From NCBI GenBank assembly GCA_022575985.1, contig JAKSXM010000007.1, forward strand, positions 21,888,501 through 21,952,500: 64,000 nt of DNA, given 5' to 3'. This document shows positions 45,290-57,690 of the stretch, in pieces. Each line of letters opens with the position of its first letter. The first letter of the stretch is position 1. Position numbers and translations under genes: made by a program. The notes under the pieces are model-generated. The model made no database searches. It was not told the DNA's origin and was given only the letters and a program-made list of their open reading frames with translations. The stretch is from Anagrus nilaparvatae. Taxonomy: Eukaryota > Arthropoda > Insecta > Hymenoptera > Mymaridae.

Positions 45290-45625
45290 TAGACTACACC
45301 CGAGAGACAACGCCGACGTGCACAGTCACCTGTTTTGTGCCCAATTCTTACTGACTAAACACAACTTAAACCCCCTGCGCTTTATATGCAAAACCGGAAC
45401 TCCTTTTTCAGTTATAATTTCAGTTTGGGACGCGCAGCCTAGGCAACTAAACGCTGCCTTCCCCCTGTCTAGGAACGGGAGAGCTCTCTACGATAGAAAA
45501 CCCTCCTCCTTTTTTATCAACAGGGTGGCCCTGACGTAATTTGCAAATTTGTCTCAGTTTTCAGTACTCCGGGCGTCCCTCCGTGGAGCACCCATCCAAA
45601 GAATGTGTGCTCTATGTATTTACCT
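45290..45625 (-). mobile_element. 5'-truncated, 5'-inverted R1-like copy
   Basis: Minus strand, about 45540-45290: similar to 530-720 of the first element (AAAGGAGGAGGGTTTTCTAT, GTTGCCTAGGCTGCGCGTCCC, AGCGCAGGGGGTTTA). Adjacent plus-strand 45550-45622 reads YSGRPSVEHPSKECVLYV, matching the CPG..VEHxxxECVxYV zinc-motif region that lies upstream in the same ORF. The two parts are in opposite orientation. Confidence 0.6.
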
Positions 45626-45907
45626 CACCCAAACAATGCTTGCATTGTTTATTTTCCACCTTTTCCCAATTTTTCAACATATCATGGAAGTTTTGATTTG
45701 CGCGATAATTGATTCGCAAATACGCGGTTTTGAAATTACATTTCTTACTTTTTTTTGGTAAAATTAAATTTTTTATATTTTAATTCGTACTTCTTTAGTT
45801 TTTATTTATTTTTACTTTTTTAAATTAGTTAAATCTTTTGGTCATGTGAATTTTTTATATACATTTTTTTATTTATTATTTTTTTTTTTTAAATTACTTT
45901 TTCATAA

Positions 45908-46433
45908 ATGGCTCAAAAAAACAAATCCGTAAATAGTAACCAAACATTAAAAAAAAAAGTGGTTATGAATATAGCTACGAAATTGCAAATTTTAGAACTT
46001 ATAAAAATAGAAAAAATTGCTTACGTGGCTAGAAGATACATTTTTAATGAATCTACAATTAGAACAATTCATAAAAATGAAACGAAAATTCGTGAAAGTG
46101 CACAGAAATTAGGTGCTAACGCAAATTCTGCAACATAAGTAGATCAAGTAAAAATTTTGATTTATGATTTTGTCTGCATTATTCTATCTTTATATTATAT
46201 TCATTAAGGGTTAATTGAGGATATGAAAGATATATTGATCAAGACAAAAAAACTGTTGATAAATATTTTAAAAAAATATAAATTTTAAAATTTTATTTTT
46301 TTGTCGAATTTTTGGGTGGGTTGAAACGTAACCCCCCATTTCCCATAAGAACTAATACTTCAGTATATGAGGATTCGATATGCGAGGTACTTTTGTGGAA
46401 CGTATTAACCACGTATACTGGGGTTTTACTGTA
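45908..46433 (+). pseudogene. pogo/Tigger-type transposase relic
   Basis: The 76-codon ORF (45908-46138) has the N-terminal CENP-B/psq-type helix-turn-helix of Tigger transposases: NIATKLQILELIKIEKIAYV, then ARRYIFNESTIRTIHKNE, KIRESAQKLG. It stops at 46136-46138, and the DDE catalytic region is absent. The right terminal repeat is preserved, ending GTATACTGGGGTTTTACTGT near 46433. The left repeat was not found. It is an internally deleted, inactive copy. Confidence 0.7.
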
Positions 46434-47796
46434 TTTATTAATTGTTTCAACATTAATGAGTAAAAATCCTCAACCGTTCAGCTATTGGTAAAAGTACCTT
46501 ATTCGTTTAGATATCTTATAATTATCTTGTAAGCCTTTTTAAAGCCTTCAAAAATTGATTTTAGCATTTGAAAAATACTGAAAAAGTTAGACCGCACATA
46601 GTTTGGACAGTTTTAGGTATCAAATATTAAAATTTGCAAAAAACTCATATTTTTAATTTGTGAGCCATTTCTCTAATCTACGAATATATTTTTAAGAATC
46701 AACCTGCAAATAAAAGCTGTTAATCGATTTTAACAGGTAATTAAATAACTTATTTTTATTTTAATTATATAAAATACAGAAAAATAAATAAAAAATAGAT
46801 TTTCAAGGGTAGAGAAACGAATCCAATCTGTCACGGTTACCTAAAAGCAATATATAACTTACTCTATATCAGGACGAACCATTCTCCAAATACAGCTTAT
46901 ATAACGTAACATTCTATAGTACCGTTACACTATATTTTCTTTAGATATTACTTTCGAATGTAATAATTTAGGGTTGAGAGGTAGAAATAGTGGAAGATAG
47001 TTCTGATAAGTGGCTTCGGAACAAATTTCCTGAGACTACTTGATATAAATAAAATATAGAAGCTTAGTTAAAAGAAAAAAAAAACTTTTCAATTTCAATC
47101 GAATTTTATTTGATTTATAGAAATAATTTTTACTACTTTTTTTATTTGATTGATTTTTTATTTTATTTTCTTATGTATCAATTAAAAAGAAAATACGAGA
47201 AAAAAAATTATATAAAATAAAATAAAAATACAAGCTTTTCTAAATAAAAAAAAAAAATAAAATAAAACAAGATTTTTTTTACTATTGCATGATGTTATAT
47301 TGTCAAAATAAATCTCATGTATAATAGTAGTAGATAGAAAAGCTGGTTGACATTAAGCTTTTACGATGTTGAATGATATTTGTACTGACCACTACGTTCG
47401 TGGCAAGTTATATACTGTATACGTTTATTGACCAAAATTTAAACCACTAATATACCTTTAGATCGACACTTATTCAGCCAAAGAATTGCTGACCCTGTAA
47501 CATGATATCTCGTATACAAATAAATACGTATGTGGCTACGTACTCGAGTTTAGGCTTTATGCCAAAAATATTGCTTCTTTGAATATTATTTTAACTGAAA
47601 GTTTATGAAAATAAGAATAATTTATAAGAGTATAAGATGGGTTACATGGTTTTTGCAGCACAAAATTTAATAATCTATACCATTTCTAATAGTTTTTGAT
47701 TTTTATCAAAAAGCTATACCATATTTAAAAAAATTTTCAGATATTTGAATATTGACGGCAATTACCTAATTCATTTATTCTCAAACATGGGGATTC
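46434..47796. other. No gene seen
   Basis: AT-rich sequence without supported coding or paired repeats. Confidence 0.4.
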
Positions 47797-48200
47797 ATAG
47801 TACTCCAGTCAAATCGTGGTTTCGGGACCATTACCAGATTTGGTCTACTACAGATTTTTTGGGTCAATGAAAGTTAATTTTTTTAAGTTTTTTAGTCCGT
47901 CATCATGGAAAAACGGAAAATATTTTGGGTTGAAAAATTTAATATTTTCCACCGAAAATTCATTTGTCTTGCCCTAAAAAAACCCCTTGTAAAGTTTAAA
48001 GTTCATTTTTTTAAATTTTCCGGTCCGTCATCTTGGAAAATGGAAAATATGTTGCATTGAAAAAATTGAATATTTTCCACCAAAAATTCATTTTTCTTGT
48101 CCCTAAAAACTTGTAACGTTAAATGTTCATTTTTTTAAGTTTATCGGTACGCCATCTTGGAAAAACGGAAAATATTTTGGGTTGAAAAATTAAAAATTAT
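47797..48200. repeat. Single foldback arm with three tandem units
   Basis: It begins AGTACTCCAGTCAAATCGTGG, like the foldback ends at 9024 and 61581, and continues CAGATTTGGTCTACTA and TTTTTTGGGTC. It is followed by three tandem units of about 125 bp containing GGAAAAACGGAAAATATTTT. No opposing arm was found. Confidence 0.5.
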
Positions 48201-49042
48201 ACCCAAGGGTATGCGTTTCTATCTGAAAGGCTCATTTTCATCTGATTTTCCCACCTGGTAACCCAGAACGGTATTTTTTGTGAAAAATTTTAAATTTCTA
48301 TTTGTCTCAAAAAGAAAGCGTTATTTGAAACTAATAGAATATATTTAGTTTAAATAGGTTTCTATTTGATTCCAATAGAAATTATTCAAGCAGATTTTCA
48401 ATTTGAGACAAATAGATCTTTTTTTTAGTGTACGTAAAAACAAGTATGCATAATAGGTATTGATGTTATAATGTATCATTGCGTCGAGGATAACCAAATG
48501 ACAATAATTTTAATGAATATTTTTTCTTTTTACTTATCATAAAATGTCTTAAAATCTCAACTGATTATAAAAACCTCTGTGTTTTACACGGGGAATAAAT
48601 GAATAAATACCATTATTTGAAGAAAAAGGACGCTCGGTTTGTAACAGACAATCTCGTGTCTTTTTCCCTCAACTCAAGGTGTCAATCTTTTACATGTCTA
48701 GGGCAAAAAAAAAACTTTTTTCTACCCTAGGGGGACAGCTTTTCTGACTGTTATATGTAAAACTACGTTTTAAATCACGGGAAAAAATATGGGGTTCAAG
48801 TTTTGCATGCTGTCTGCACTCGCTTGCAAAGTCAAAACCAATATTGTGTCCCTTTTTTAAAAAACAGCTATTATAAGCATATTTATCATATAATCTTTAC
48901 TTAATTTTGTAAAAAAATATTTATTTTTAAAATCTCATTAAAATTTCTACTTTATGTACTCTACCAGCTTTGATTTATTAATCGTTTTAATTGTTTATCT
49001 TATAAATTACTTGATATAATTATAGAGCGAAGCTCTACCATA

Positions 49043-49306
49043 ATGGATGCAAAAATCGACACCTTTCGGACACGATATAGCCAAAACGATCAAACGGAAT
49101 GCTTTCATTTTTTAAAACTGAGTTTATTTTATCGAGTTAATGACACCTATTGTTTTTGGGCCCAATCTGGTATTTCTAAAGGCATGTTTATTCTTGTACT
49201 TTTGCTTCATACAGGTGAAAAACCTTCTAAATGTTATCCGCGCGATAAATTTCATAGCTTTTGCATAAACTTTGCATCAGTGAAATATCATAACAATGCA
49301 AAATAA
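49043..49306 (+). CDS. 87-codon ORF at the 5' end of Helentron-like copy 2
   Basis: Same ORF as 26391-26128, with three substitutions and no indel. Its place next to the left terminal repeat is the same in both copies. No domain is recognised. It may be meaningless element sequence that happens to be open. Confidence 0.3.
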   Translation: MDAKIDTFRTRYSQNDQTECFHFLKLSLFYRVNDTYCFWAQSGISKGMFILVLLLHTGEKPSKCYPRDKFHSFCINFASVKYHNNAK

Positions 49307-51079
49307 CACAAGATTCTTATATTTTTAGGCACGATCACCCTATGTATGCAATACATAGATAAAATCGTGCCTTATAAGTTTGTCAGGTCAAAAAACGGAA
49401 AAATTTCTAAATTGTCCAATTCGTGGAGAAATTTGGTCCCCAGATCATTCCGATGCCTCTAAATGCTTATATTACCTTGTTGTGTGTAGGGATGTATGTT
49501 CGAGAAAGTGTATCCTCAAGATCACAGAACCTACTCGATGAATCAAAAATCCCTTAAACCAAATTTTTTGAAATAAGATCTAGTTGTAGGGTTTTCAATT
49601 TCAAGTGATTTCATCAAGTGCTTGCAGAGAAATGTCCTAAAAACTGATTTCAGATATCAAAAAAAATTATTAAAAAATAATAAAAATGGTAAAAAATTAA
49701 TTGTTTTTGAATTTAATACATCCAAAATGTGGTTAATGATCTAAAATAACCAGAAAATAACTAAATTAATTGAAATTTATTTTTTAGGCACGATTACCCT
49801 GTGTATGCAATACATAGATGAAATCGTGCCTTAAAAGTTCATTAGGTTAAAAAATAAAAAAGTCTTTAAATTGTCCAATTTATGAAGGAATTTGGTCCCC
49901 AGGTCATTCCGATGCCTCTACATGGTTATATTGCCTTGGTGTGGGATAATAAATAATAGTTTTCAATTTATGAGATTGTGGATCCCATCAACGTTATTAA
50001 AGAGAAAATACTCAATAAATATGTGATCGTGCCTGAAATAAAAAAGCCTTAGCTATTTTATAATTCTTTATGATTTTTATTATTTATTAATTAATCCAAA
50101 TTTTATTGAATTAAACATTTAACGCCCAAGAGCCTATCTACGACTTCTAAATTAATTTTAAAACCAAAATCTATTTTTCTAAAAATGTATCCATATGTTA
50201 AAAAGTCTCTATTCTCAGAATTTGATTTCAAACTTTCTATAAAATTAACCGGAAACTCATTATTTAGGGTAAAAGTTGGATACTAAAAAAAATCGACACG
50301 CTGCTTATCAGTATTGTAAATAGCATCAAAAAAAGGTATACTTAATGAAGAATAATAAAATTTTCATTTTTTGTATATGTTTTAGGACACATTTTTTTTG
50401 CATGATTTTTCTTAATTTGAAAATGGCGGATGCAGAATTAGAAAAAATTACGAAAAACAAATTGCATTAGATTATTTGTTTTTAGGAATATTTTTTGGAA
50501 TTTTACATAAATATTGGTTTTAAAATTAATTTAGTATTCAAAAAGAAATCTAAACGTAAAATTTCAAATATTAATATTAGATATATATTTTTGGACTAAA
50601 CCTAGTTCAAATAATATGCAACTCCATCCGTATGCATTCTATGTATAATTCCATTATCATTGAATTTTTTTATTCTTATACATTGATCAGTTTGAAAAAT
50701 TGATATGAAACTAATAACTAATAAGTTTTTAATTCTTCTGAAGGTTACTTCATTGAAATAAAACCAAAATAAAACTTTGGAGACCCATAACTTTTTCTAG
50801 AACACGTCACCAAAAAAATTAGAATACAAAAGTAGGTATGCTTCGATTCTGAAATACGAAATCTGGGGTCCAAAGTGGCTGGGCAGTGCAGGACATGAGA
50901 TCAGCAAAAACTACCCCATTTTAGTTTTTTTGCAATATTTTGGAAGCAGAGCTAAAATTATCTAATTAACTGCCTTTTTTGAAAAAAGGGTAAGAAAATA
51001 TAATTACAAGCTCTAATTGGGCTCTAATACTAATTATAGGACGTGAAAACTATACTTTTAAAAAGGACTAGTTTTAATA

Positions 51080-51425
51080 TACATAGATGCTAAGCAACAT
51101 TACAATAAAATCGCTATTCTTATAGTTTGTAATTATCACCTTTACCAGATGTTAAGATTCTAAACCCAAATTATTTAGATTCTGTAAACCTGTATTATTT
51201 TAAGTCCTTAAATTGAAAATATTCTAAGTCCTTCAACTCAAATTATTAGAAGTCTCTAAACCCGGAATATTTTAAGTCCCTAAACTTGAATTTTTCTAAG
51301 CCTCTCAAAGTAAATTATTCAAAGTCCCTAAATATAAAATATTTTAAGTTCCTAACCCCACATGATTTTTGACATTTGACCCCACTTGATTTTCAGATTC
51401 ACAGGTTACCCCTCCTTAGAAACAT
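51080..51425 (+). repeat. Minisatellite-bearing dispersed repeat inside Helentron-like copy 2
   Basis: Runs GCAACATTACAATAAAATCG, GTTTGTAATTATCACCTTTA, about eight TTCTAAGTCC/TTTTAAGTCC units (about 51170-51350), then ATTTGACCCC and TACCCCTCC: the same order as 18000-18398. Confidence 0.6.
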
Positions 51426-51479
51426 GTTCAATGTTTGAGAAAAATTGCGGTATCCAAGGCTTGAAAAATGACTTTAATA

Positions 51480-51690
51480 CCAAAAAATTGTGATCAACAA
51501 GAAGTGTTTTTGTTAACTAACTAACTAAAATGCAATATTACCAAAAAACTACATTTAAAAGCCTTGTGCACAGTATTCTTGTGCCTAGAAGGCCCGTTGG
51601 AATAAACGGAGGTTATCGGAGGTTTTTTTCAATTATTAATGAAAGTAATTTGTAATTTGGTTTCCTAAAGTTAGCGGTCTCTTGTTAGAG
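51480..51690 (+). mobile_element. TIR element, copy D (partial)
   Basis: Contains ATTGTGATCAACAAGAAGTG, ATTACCAAAAAACTACATTT, GGCCCGTTGGAATAAACGG and AGCGGTCTCTTGTTAGAG, matching the right arms of copies A-C. Nested in Helentron-like copy 2. Confidence 0.5.
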
Positions 51691-53999
51691 AAAGCAAAGT
51701 AAAGACTCCGAAAAATCTGCCCTCTTATTGCATCTTTGTTAACTTTTTGCATAAGGGAACTTAAGCAAAATTTTTTCTTGCAAAATCTTTGTTATTACAT
51801 GATCTTCCGGTGCTGGACATGGTATTTTTAAAGTCATATGAAAAAATTAAATTCATAGATTGGTATCAATGGTACCTCCGTACGTTGCGTTCACTTATAC
51901 TACGATATAATAGTGTTAGTGTGTGTTAATGCCGGGCAGGGGTGGGTAAAAAAGTGATGTTTTAGGGGGGGGGGTAAATACAGGGCGATCCAGAGCGGAT
52001 GCATTGTTTGTTTATTAATTAACCAATCGCAGCTAAGATTACAAGCATCAACAACTAGCGATGCACCTAATAAAATAAAATTCACGTCCCACCCGGGATC
52101 ACCGTGTATTGACGTTTTAGGGGGGGAGGGGTTGAAATATTAACGACGTTTTTAGGGGAGAGGGGTATGAAATGGACTTAGAATATTTCCTATTAAGGGA
52201 CTTAGAATAATTTAAAGTATGAGTAAGCACAAGAACTTAGAATACTTTAGGTTTATGGACTTAGGATAATTTATATTTTGGGATTTATTGTAATTTCGAT
52301 CTTAGGTTTTATAATAATTAGGGAATATACGTTAAAACGTTATAAGTGAACATGATTCATGATCGTTGGTTGTGTGAAAACACAAACCAGTTATAAGTTT
52401 TTTTCATTTTTTGTTAAATTCAGGGGTAGTTTTATCCATTTTTGCCCCCGTATAGGAGTCAGTAAATTAAATAAAAGTTAAAATAGGATAAAACTTTTTC
52501 AAATGCAAGATCAAAAGAAAAATAAAGAAAAAAACTCACATTGTATTTTTCCGATTTTATCTTACCCTGGAGATATTTTTCAACACCAATAGTTAGCTCT
52601 AATATTCCTTTATCGATACAGAATAAAAGAATAAATTCAATATTTAGCTAATTACTCTTAAAACGTGGCACTATTAATTTGATCATTTGTTCCAAAATAT
52701 TCTGAAAAAACTCATAAGATGGAAAGTTTCTGCTGTATTTTCCTATTTTCTAACCCAGTAGGACCCCAAATTCGGATTCAGTGACATACAAAACCTACAG
52801 AAGACTTTTTTTCTTTCTCTGGTTGACGAATTCGGAAACCGTTACACCTCATTCTGACTTGTGTAATATTATTTTGCTAATTATGTTAATTGAGGGGTAT
52901 TAGAGTTCAGAGTAATTTTTTTGTTGTTGGTGAATTATAGAAAAAGGACGTGATAACAAAGTTTCGCCAACAAAAGTTTGGTTGAAATCTTTTCAGCAAA
53001 CAAATAATAAGGTTTTAAAATAAGGGGCGGATTTTTCGTGTACTTTTTGGCTAATACTTAAAAATTTTAACTATGCTTAACATTTTTTTACGTCTTATTT
53101 AAACATTATTATTGAACTCAATCTAATCAAAGCTTTTAAAATCCCTAAATTAAAAAATTACTGAAACTCTTTTTTTGCTTTTTTCTAACATGATCAGCTT
53201 CGCTCTACCCGTCTTTGACGGTATCTAGTACTAAAAGATGCGGTTTTTAAAAAAGCTTTACTATACTATCATTACAAAAAATATATTCTTCAGCGAAAAA
53301 AGGGCACATTTTTTATTTAAATAATTAACTTCCATTATTCAACACACTGTTTAAATTACTAAACTTTAAAAATATACTCATATATGGTACAGTTAAAACA
53401 TTTAAAATATGCACTAACTAGTTAATGTATGCTTTATATAATACGACCCGTTAAAGAATTAATTTTATAAGAACTGTAAACTTAAAATAGCTAGAGTATA
53501 CAATGTATACATTAACGAAAGACAGGGCATTAAAGCATAAATCAATGATCTTTGTTGAATTTAATCAAATTTTTTTAAATTTATTATTCAACCATGTTTC
53601 AAACCCATTCCTAGCTATAAGGCACCTCTATGCTTCAGGTTATGTTAAGTTAGCCTGGAATAGAGGCGCCCTTAAATTTTATAATAACTTTTTAAATAAT
53701 ACTTAAGTGCCCCCCCTCTCTTAACCCAACCGCTTACCCAAAATGGCGCTGAAGTTGTTGCCTAAAAAAAATTTCGAATTGTCAAATTTGCCGATGTTGC
53801 CCGTTTTGGAACTTTTTTTCGGAGCTGAACAGCTCGGATCGGTGCCCATTCTTATAAAACGTAAATACTGTACTCATTGAATATTATGAAGAAAACAGGC
53901 TCTGTAGGCAGAAGGTCTATGATCTAGGCCACGCTACTCAAAACTGAAGTTCTCCCTGAAAAAGTGGTTCCAGTTTTGAGAGTACTAGGCACCAGATGT

Positions 54000-54155
54000 T
54001 TAATGTGGGGCGAGTTTAGTCGGTAAACAAGTTAGGCATGGAGTCCGACATAATCTAGGGTCCGGCCCTGGATATGCGTAACGCATTCTCACCCAGGCGT
54101 ATGTAAAAATTACATACGCCAGCCCTGCTCGCATGCAACAACAAAAAAAAAAAAT
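54000..54155 (+). mobile_element. 3' end of a non-LTR element with poly(A), copy 2
   Basis: GCGAGTTTAGTCGGTAAAC, AGTCCGACATAATC, ATGCGTAACGCATTCT and CTCGCATGCAACAAC then an A-tract, in the same order as 21070-21335. It also holds a short inverted repeat (GCGTATGTAAAAATTACATACGC). Confidence 0.6.
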
Positions 54156-54679
54156 ACTGTACTCAATAAATTTTAAGTACTGTATTTACGTGTTTTTTAG
54201 GCATTAACTTCAGCGCAATCACTTCGCAAGCAAAAAATGAGAAACTAAAAAAAAATTTTGTATGAGTAAATAAAAAAACTATAAATAAATCTTTTTATTA
54301 TTTAATAAACTTTTTGAGAAAATTATTCATAACAATTACGTTATTTTTACTAAAAACTCAAAGACCCACCTTTAACGGTTAACCCACCTTTAACGGTCAG
54401 CGTATAGATAATATATACTGTCGGTCCCTAGGAATAAGATCGTTATTAAAATACTATTAAAACACTATGCAATTATTATTTTATTCATCTTAATAGAAAA
54501 TGACTAAAATTTGGCAACTTGATATCGACATTCAAAAAAAAAAAAAATAAATAAAAAATTACATTGTATTTTTAAGAGGCCCTATAAGTTCTTCTAAGAC
54601 CTTTTCAAGCCTTTTAATGCATTTTGAGACTTTTAAAGATCTTAAGAGACCTTTAGAGGCTATTTATCTTTTTAGACCT

Positions 54680-54840
54680 TTTATAATTTATAATTATCAC
54701 CTTTACTAGATGTTAAGAAGATGCTAAGACAAAATTCTGATTCCCTGAACCCGAGTTGTTACAATTCCCTAAACTTGAATTATTCTAAGTTCCTAAATCT
54801 GGATTGTTATAAATCCCATTTGACCCTCCCGCCCCTCTTC
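54680..54840 (+). repeat. Minisatellite-bearing dispersed repeat, partial copy
   Basis: TTATAATTATCACCTTTACTAG followed by three or four ATTATTCTAAGTTCC-type units and TTTGACCCTCCC. Truncated on both sides relative to 18000-18398. Confidence 0.5.
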
Positions 54841-55439
54841 AATAAGACACTTTTTACTTTCTTTAATTCGTTGTTATATAATTATTTATTTATGAATTAA
54901 TTTAATGCTGTTAATGCAAACACTATTAAATTTTTATAAATTATTCTACATTAACTCAATAAATTATTTATAAACTTTTAATTAATTTAATCACCAGAAT
55001 CATAAATTACATTGTTTACCGTATTGTGCTTATGTATACATATTTTTTGTAAATGTGCATCTCTACGAAAAAATCCTTTTTATGAGCACCAAAAATGAAG
55101 AAAAAAAAATTTACGAGGCCGCGTCTGCCACCATGATTTTCTGGTAGTTTGAACCCTACAGAATGCAAAAAAAAGCGTGAACACGAAATCGGCGATGGAT
55201 GCCAAAAAGATTTTGCCACTTTTATGTCAAAAACCGTGTTTTTCGTATCTGAGCTATCCCAAATTTTCAAAATAACTTTTTAGGTAAATAAAATTTTTAC
55301 CTGATTGCCAGGGAAAAATCACTCCAGAAGAAAAAAAAACTTTTCTTTTTCCGATGAAATTTAGCCAAGTTATCGCCAATTTAAGATTTTACTCAAATTT
55401 GTCTTAAAAAAGATTGAAGTTCTATATTGAAAAATGCCT

Positions 55440-55975
55440 GTTTCTGAACTTTAAACATGCATTACTTGCTTGAATTTCATCGTAAAATAATAATTTTTTT
55501 TTTTAAATCGATGTATTTTTTCCTGGCAGTTCATTTCTTTATGAAAAAAAAAATCATTTTTATGTACCAAATTTCAATTTTTAGGTCAAAAGCCTTTGAA
55601 AACTGTAAATAGCAAAATTTACTTAACACAATTTTTGACCTAAAAATTGAAATTTGGTCAATAAAAACGATTTCTTTCTTAAAGAAATGAATACTCAGGA
55701 AAAAATGCGAATAATGCATATTATTGCTGAAGTTTGTCGTAAAAATGATTGAAATTCTATGGAAAAAAGCCTGTTTCTGAACTTAAAATATGCATTACTA
55801 GTTTGTTACTTACAGTTTTCAAAGGCTTTTGATCTAAAAATTGAAATTTGGTACATAAAAATGATTTTTTTTTTTCATAAAGAAAAGAACTTCCAGGGAA
55901 AAATACATCGATTTAAAAAAAAAATTATTATTTTACGATGAAATTCAAGCGAGTAATGCAATACAACATTCAAAT
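55440..55975. repeat. Compound palindromic repeat
   Basis: The blocks GCCTGTTTCTGAACTT, GGTCAAAAGCCTTTGAAAAC, AAAAATTGAAATTTGG and CATCGATTTAAAAAAAAAATT occur in direct and inverted order several times, so the region folds on itself at more than one register. The two small ORFs (55531-55719 and 55759-55941) are mirror products of it. No coding function. Confidence 0.55.
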
Positions 55976-55987
55976 AAAATTTTTTCT

Positions 55988-56346
55988 TACACTGAAAAAA
56001 AAATCCGCTTGCCGCAAGCGGAATTATTCCGCTTGCGGCAAGCGGAATTCCGCTTGCGGCTAGCGGAATTCCGCTTGTGGCTAGCGGAATTTTTTTTTCT
56101 TTGCAAACAATTGCAAATGACTTGAAACGTAAAGAAAATTAAAAAAAAACATTTTTTCTTTTCTTTTTCCAAAATTTTCTCAAATCTCGTCATACCGAAA
56201 TACGCATATCCCAAGTAAGCGGGAAAAAATTTTTTTTTTAATTTTCTTTACGTTTCAAGTCATTTGCAATCGTTTGACGAGAAAAAAAATTCCGCTTGCT
56301 ACAAGCGGAATTCCGCTTGCCGCAAGCGGATTTTTTTTTCAGTGTA
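55988..56346. mobile_element. Hairpin-array MITE (CCGCTTG type), complete
   Basis: Ends TACACTGAAAAAA and TTTTTTTCAGTGTA. The left arm carries four tandem short hairpins (CCGCTTGCCGCAAGCGG, CCGCTTGCGGCAAGCGG, CCGCTTGCGGCTAGCGG, CCGCTTGTGGCTAGCGG), and the right arm carries two. Inner arms TTGCAAATGACTTGAAACGT and the complement follow. Related fragments at 10962, 26811 and 59518 carry CCGGTTG..CAACC instead. Confidence 0.75.
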
Positions 56347-57479
56347 CAAAAGTATTAATTATTTTTTAATGTTATAGTCATAAATTTTTAATAAATTATT
56401 ATACTTATGTAAATTAACATTCATCACATATCTAAATAATTATATAAGTTTAAAAAGTATTAAAATTTAATTTTATTTTCTAAAGACTAAAGTAGTTGAA
56501 TAAAAACCACAGCAAATGTGAATATAATTATGAACTTGTCCTTTGAAAGTTGGTAAATAGCAGTAATAGTAAAAAGACAAAAAAGAATTGCACTAGGGTA
56601 GAAGACTAAATTTCTTGTTAATTTTCCACTTATTTGTACTCAATAGTAGTTACATAGGATGAAAAAAGATCAAGTTACAAATTTGAATTTTGATATAAAT
56701 GTGAAAAAATCGTAATATTTTTGAACTTTTGGATACTTCTTTTTTAAAAATTAGTACATTTTTTTGAAAAAATATTAAATTTGATTACACGCAAATATAC
56801 GTTCAAATAAATAAAATTAAAAAAATTAGTTTATATAAATTGCTACCATCTTACACCCTGGAAAATATAATATTAATTGAATTTTAAATTCAACGAAATA
56901 TAAAATACGTAAAAAAAGATTATATAAATGATTTCAAAGTGAAATTAATGCATAACATATAAAATTTACGTAATTGTTTATATTGAGTAAAGATAATTTA
57001 GAGCATATTTTTTTATAAAAATAATAATTATTAATATATTCATATTCCCAAAAAGGGCCTAATTATGGTTTTAAAGGTTGTGAGAAATAGAAGATTATTT
57101 GTCTGGAAAGGTCGTTTACATTTTCTTAATCAATTAATCCAACAGATGTTAAATATAAATAATATAAACTTAAAAAAATACATATATTTGAATTATAAAT
57201 TAATTAAATAAATATATGTGAATTTTAAAAGTCTTTCACGATTATATAACTATGAATAAAACTATTTTATTTTATCCTCATTGCAAAAATTAACGCAAAA
57301 AGAAGAAAGAAAAATTATGTAAACATTAAAAAATAAATAAAATAGTGCAATCACATTTTTAATGTTTTTTTTCTAATACAAAGTCTAGGGGACAAAATTT
57401 TAATAATTTTCGAGACGGAAAATTCTGTTAAACCATTGACACTGAGGTTCCTCGAAGAATATAATAGTATATTTTTACC
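56347..57479. other. No gene seen
   Basis: AT-rich, with no supported exon. N-terminal exons of the downstream prophenoloxidase-like gene could lie here or in 57691-59517, but none could be recognised. Confidence 0.35.
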
Positions 57480-57690
57480 CATGGCCACAAAAGTAGAGAA
57501 TGGCCCAAATCGCACGTAAATTACCGTCCGAGGCGAAGCCGAGGATGGTAAACTGCGATTTGGGGCATCCTTTTTTTGTGGCCAAGGACAAAACATAATT
57601 TTTCTTGCTCAGTGTCGAGAAAATGCGTTTTTTCGAATAGCGCAGCGGCCAGAAAACACGCACTTTCTGGACACTAACAAGAAAAAATAT
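57480..57690. repeat. Double-hairpin repeat, copy 3 (best preserved)
   Basis: First hairpin: ATGGCCACAAAAGTAGAGAA.. pairs with ..TTTTTTTGTGGCCA, with inner arms GGCCCAAATCGCA and TGCGATTTGGGGC. Second hairpin: AGTGTCGAGAAAATGCG pairs with CGCACTTTCTGGACACT. Other copies are at 12911, 20775 and 61321. No ORF is shared in a conserved frame. Confidence 0.65.

Larger units (their letters stand above)
49022..53228 (+). mobile_element. Helentron-like non-autonomous element, copy 2 (4.2 kb)
   Basis: The ends are the same as copy 1: TAGAGCGAAGCTCTACC at the left; AGCTTCGCTCTACCCGTC, hairpin, GTATCTAG at the right. Similarity to copy 1 covers 49022 to about 49350 and about 52107 to 53228; the 2.75 kb between is missing from copy 1. 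That interior holds a tandem duplication (GGCACGATCACCC.., about 49325-49500 and 49785-49960), a TIR-element fragment (51480-51690), a minisatellite block (51080-51425) and no Rep/helicase ORF. Some interior parts may be nested insertions. Confidence 0.55.

Noticed and set aside
55759..55941. ORF containing SKAFDLKIEIW, resembling the LDFSKAFD motif of reverse transcriptases
   Set aside because: The same text appears in the inverted partner ORF (55531-55719) of a palindromic repeat, and no other RT motif is nearby.
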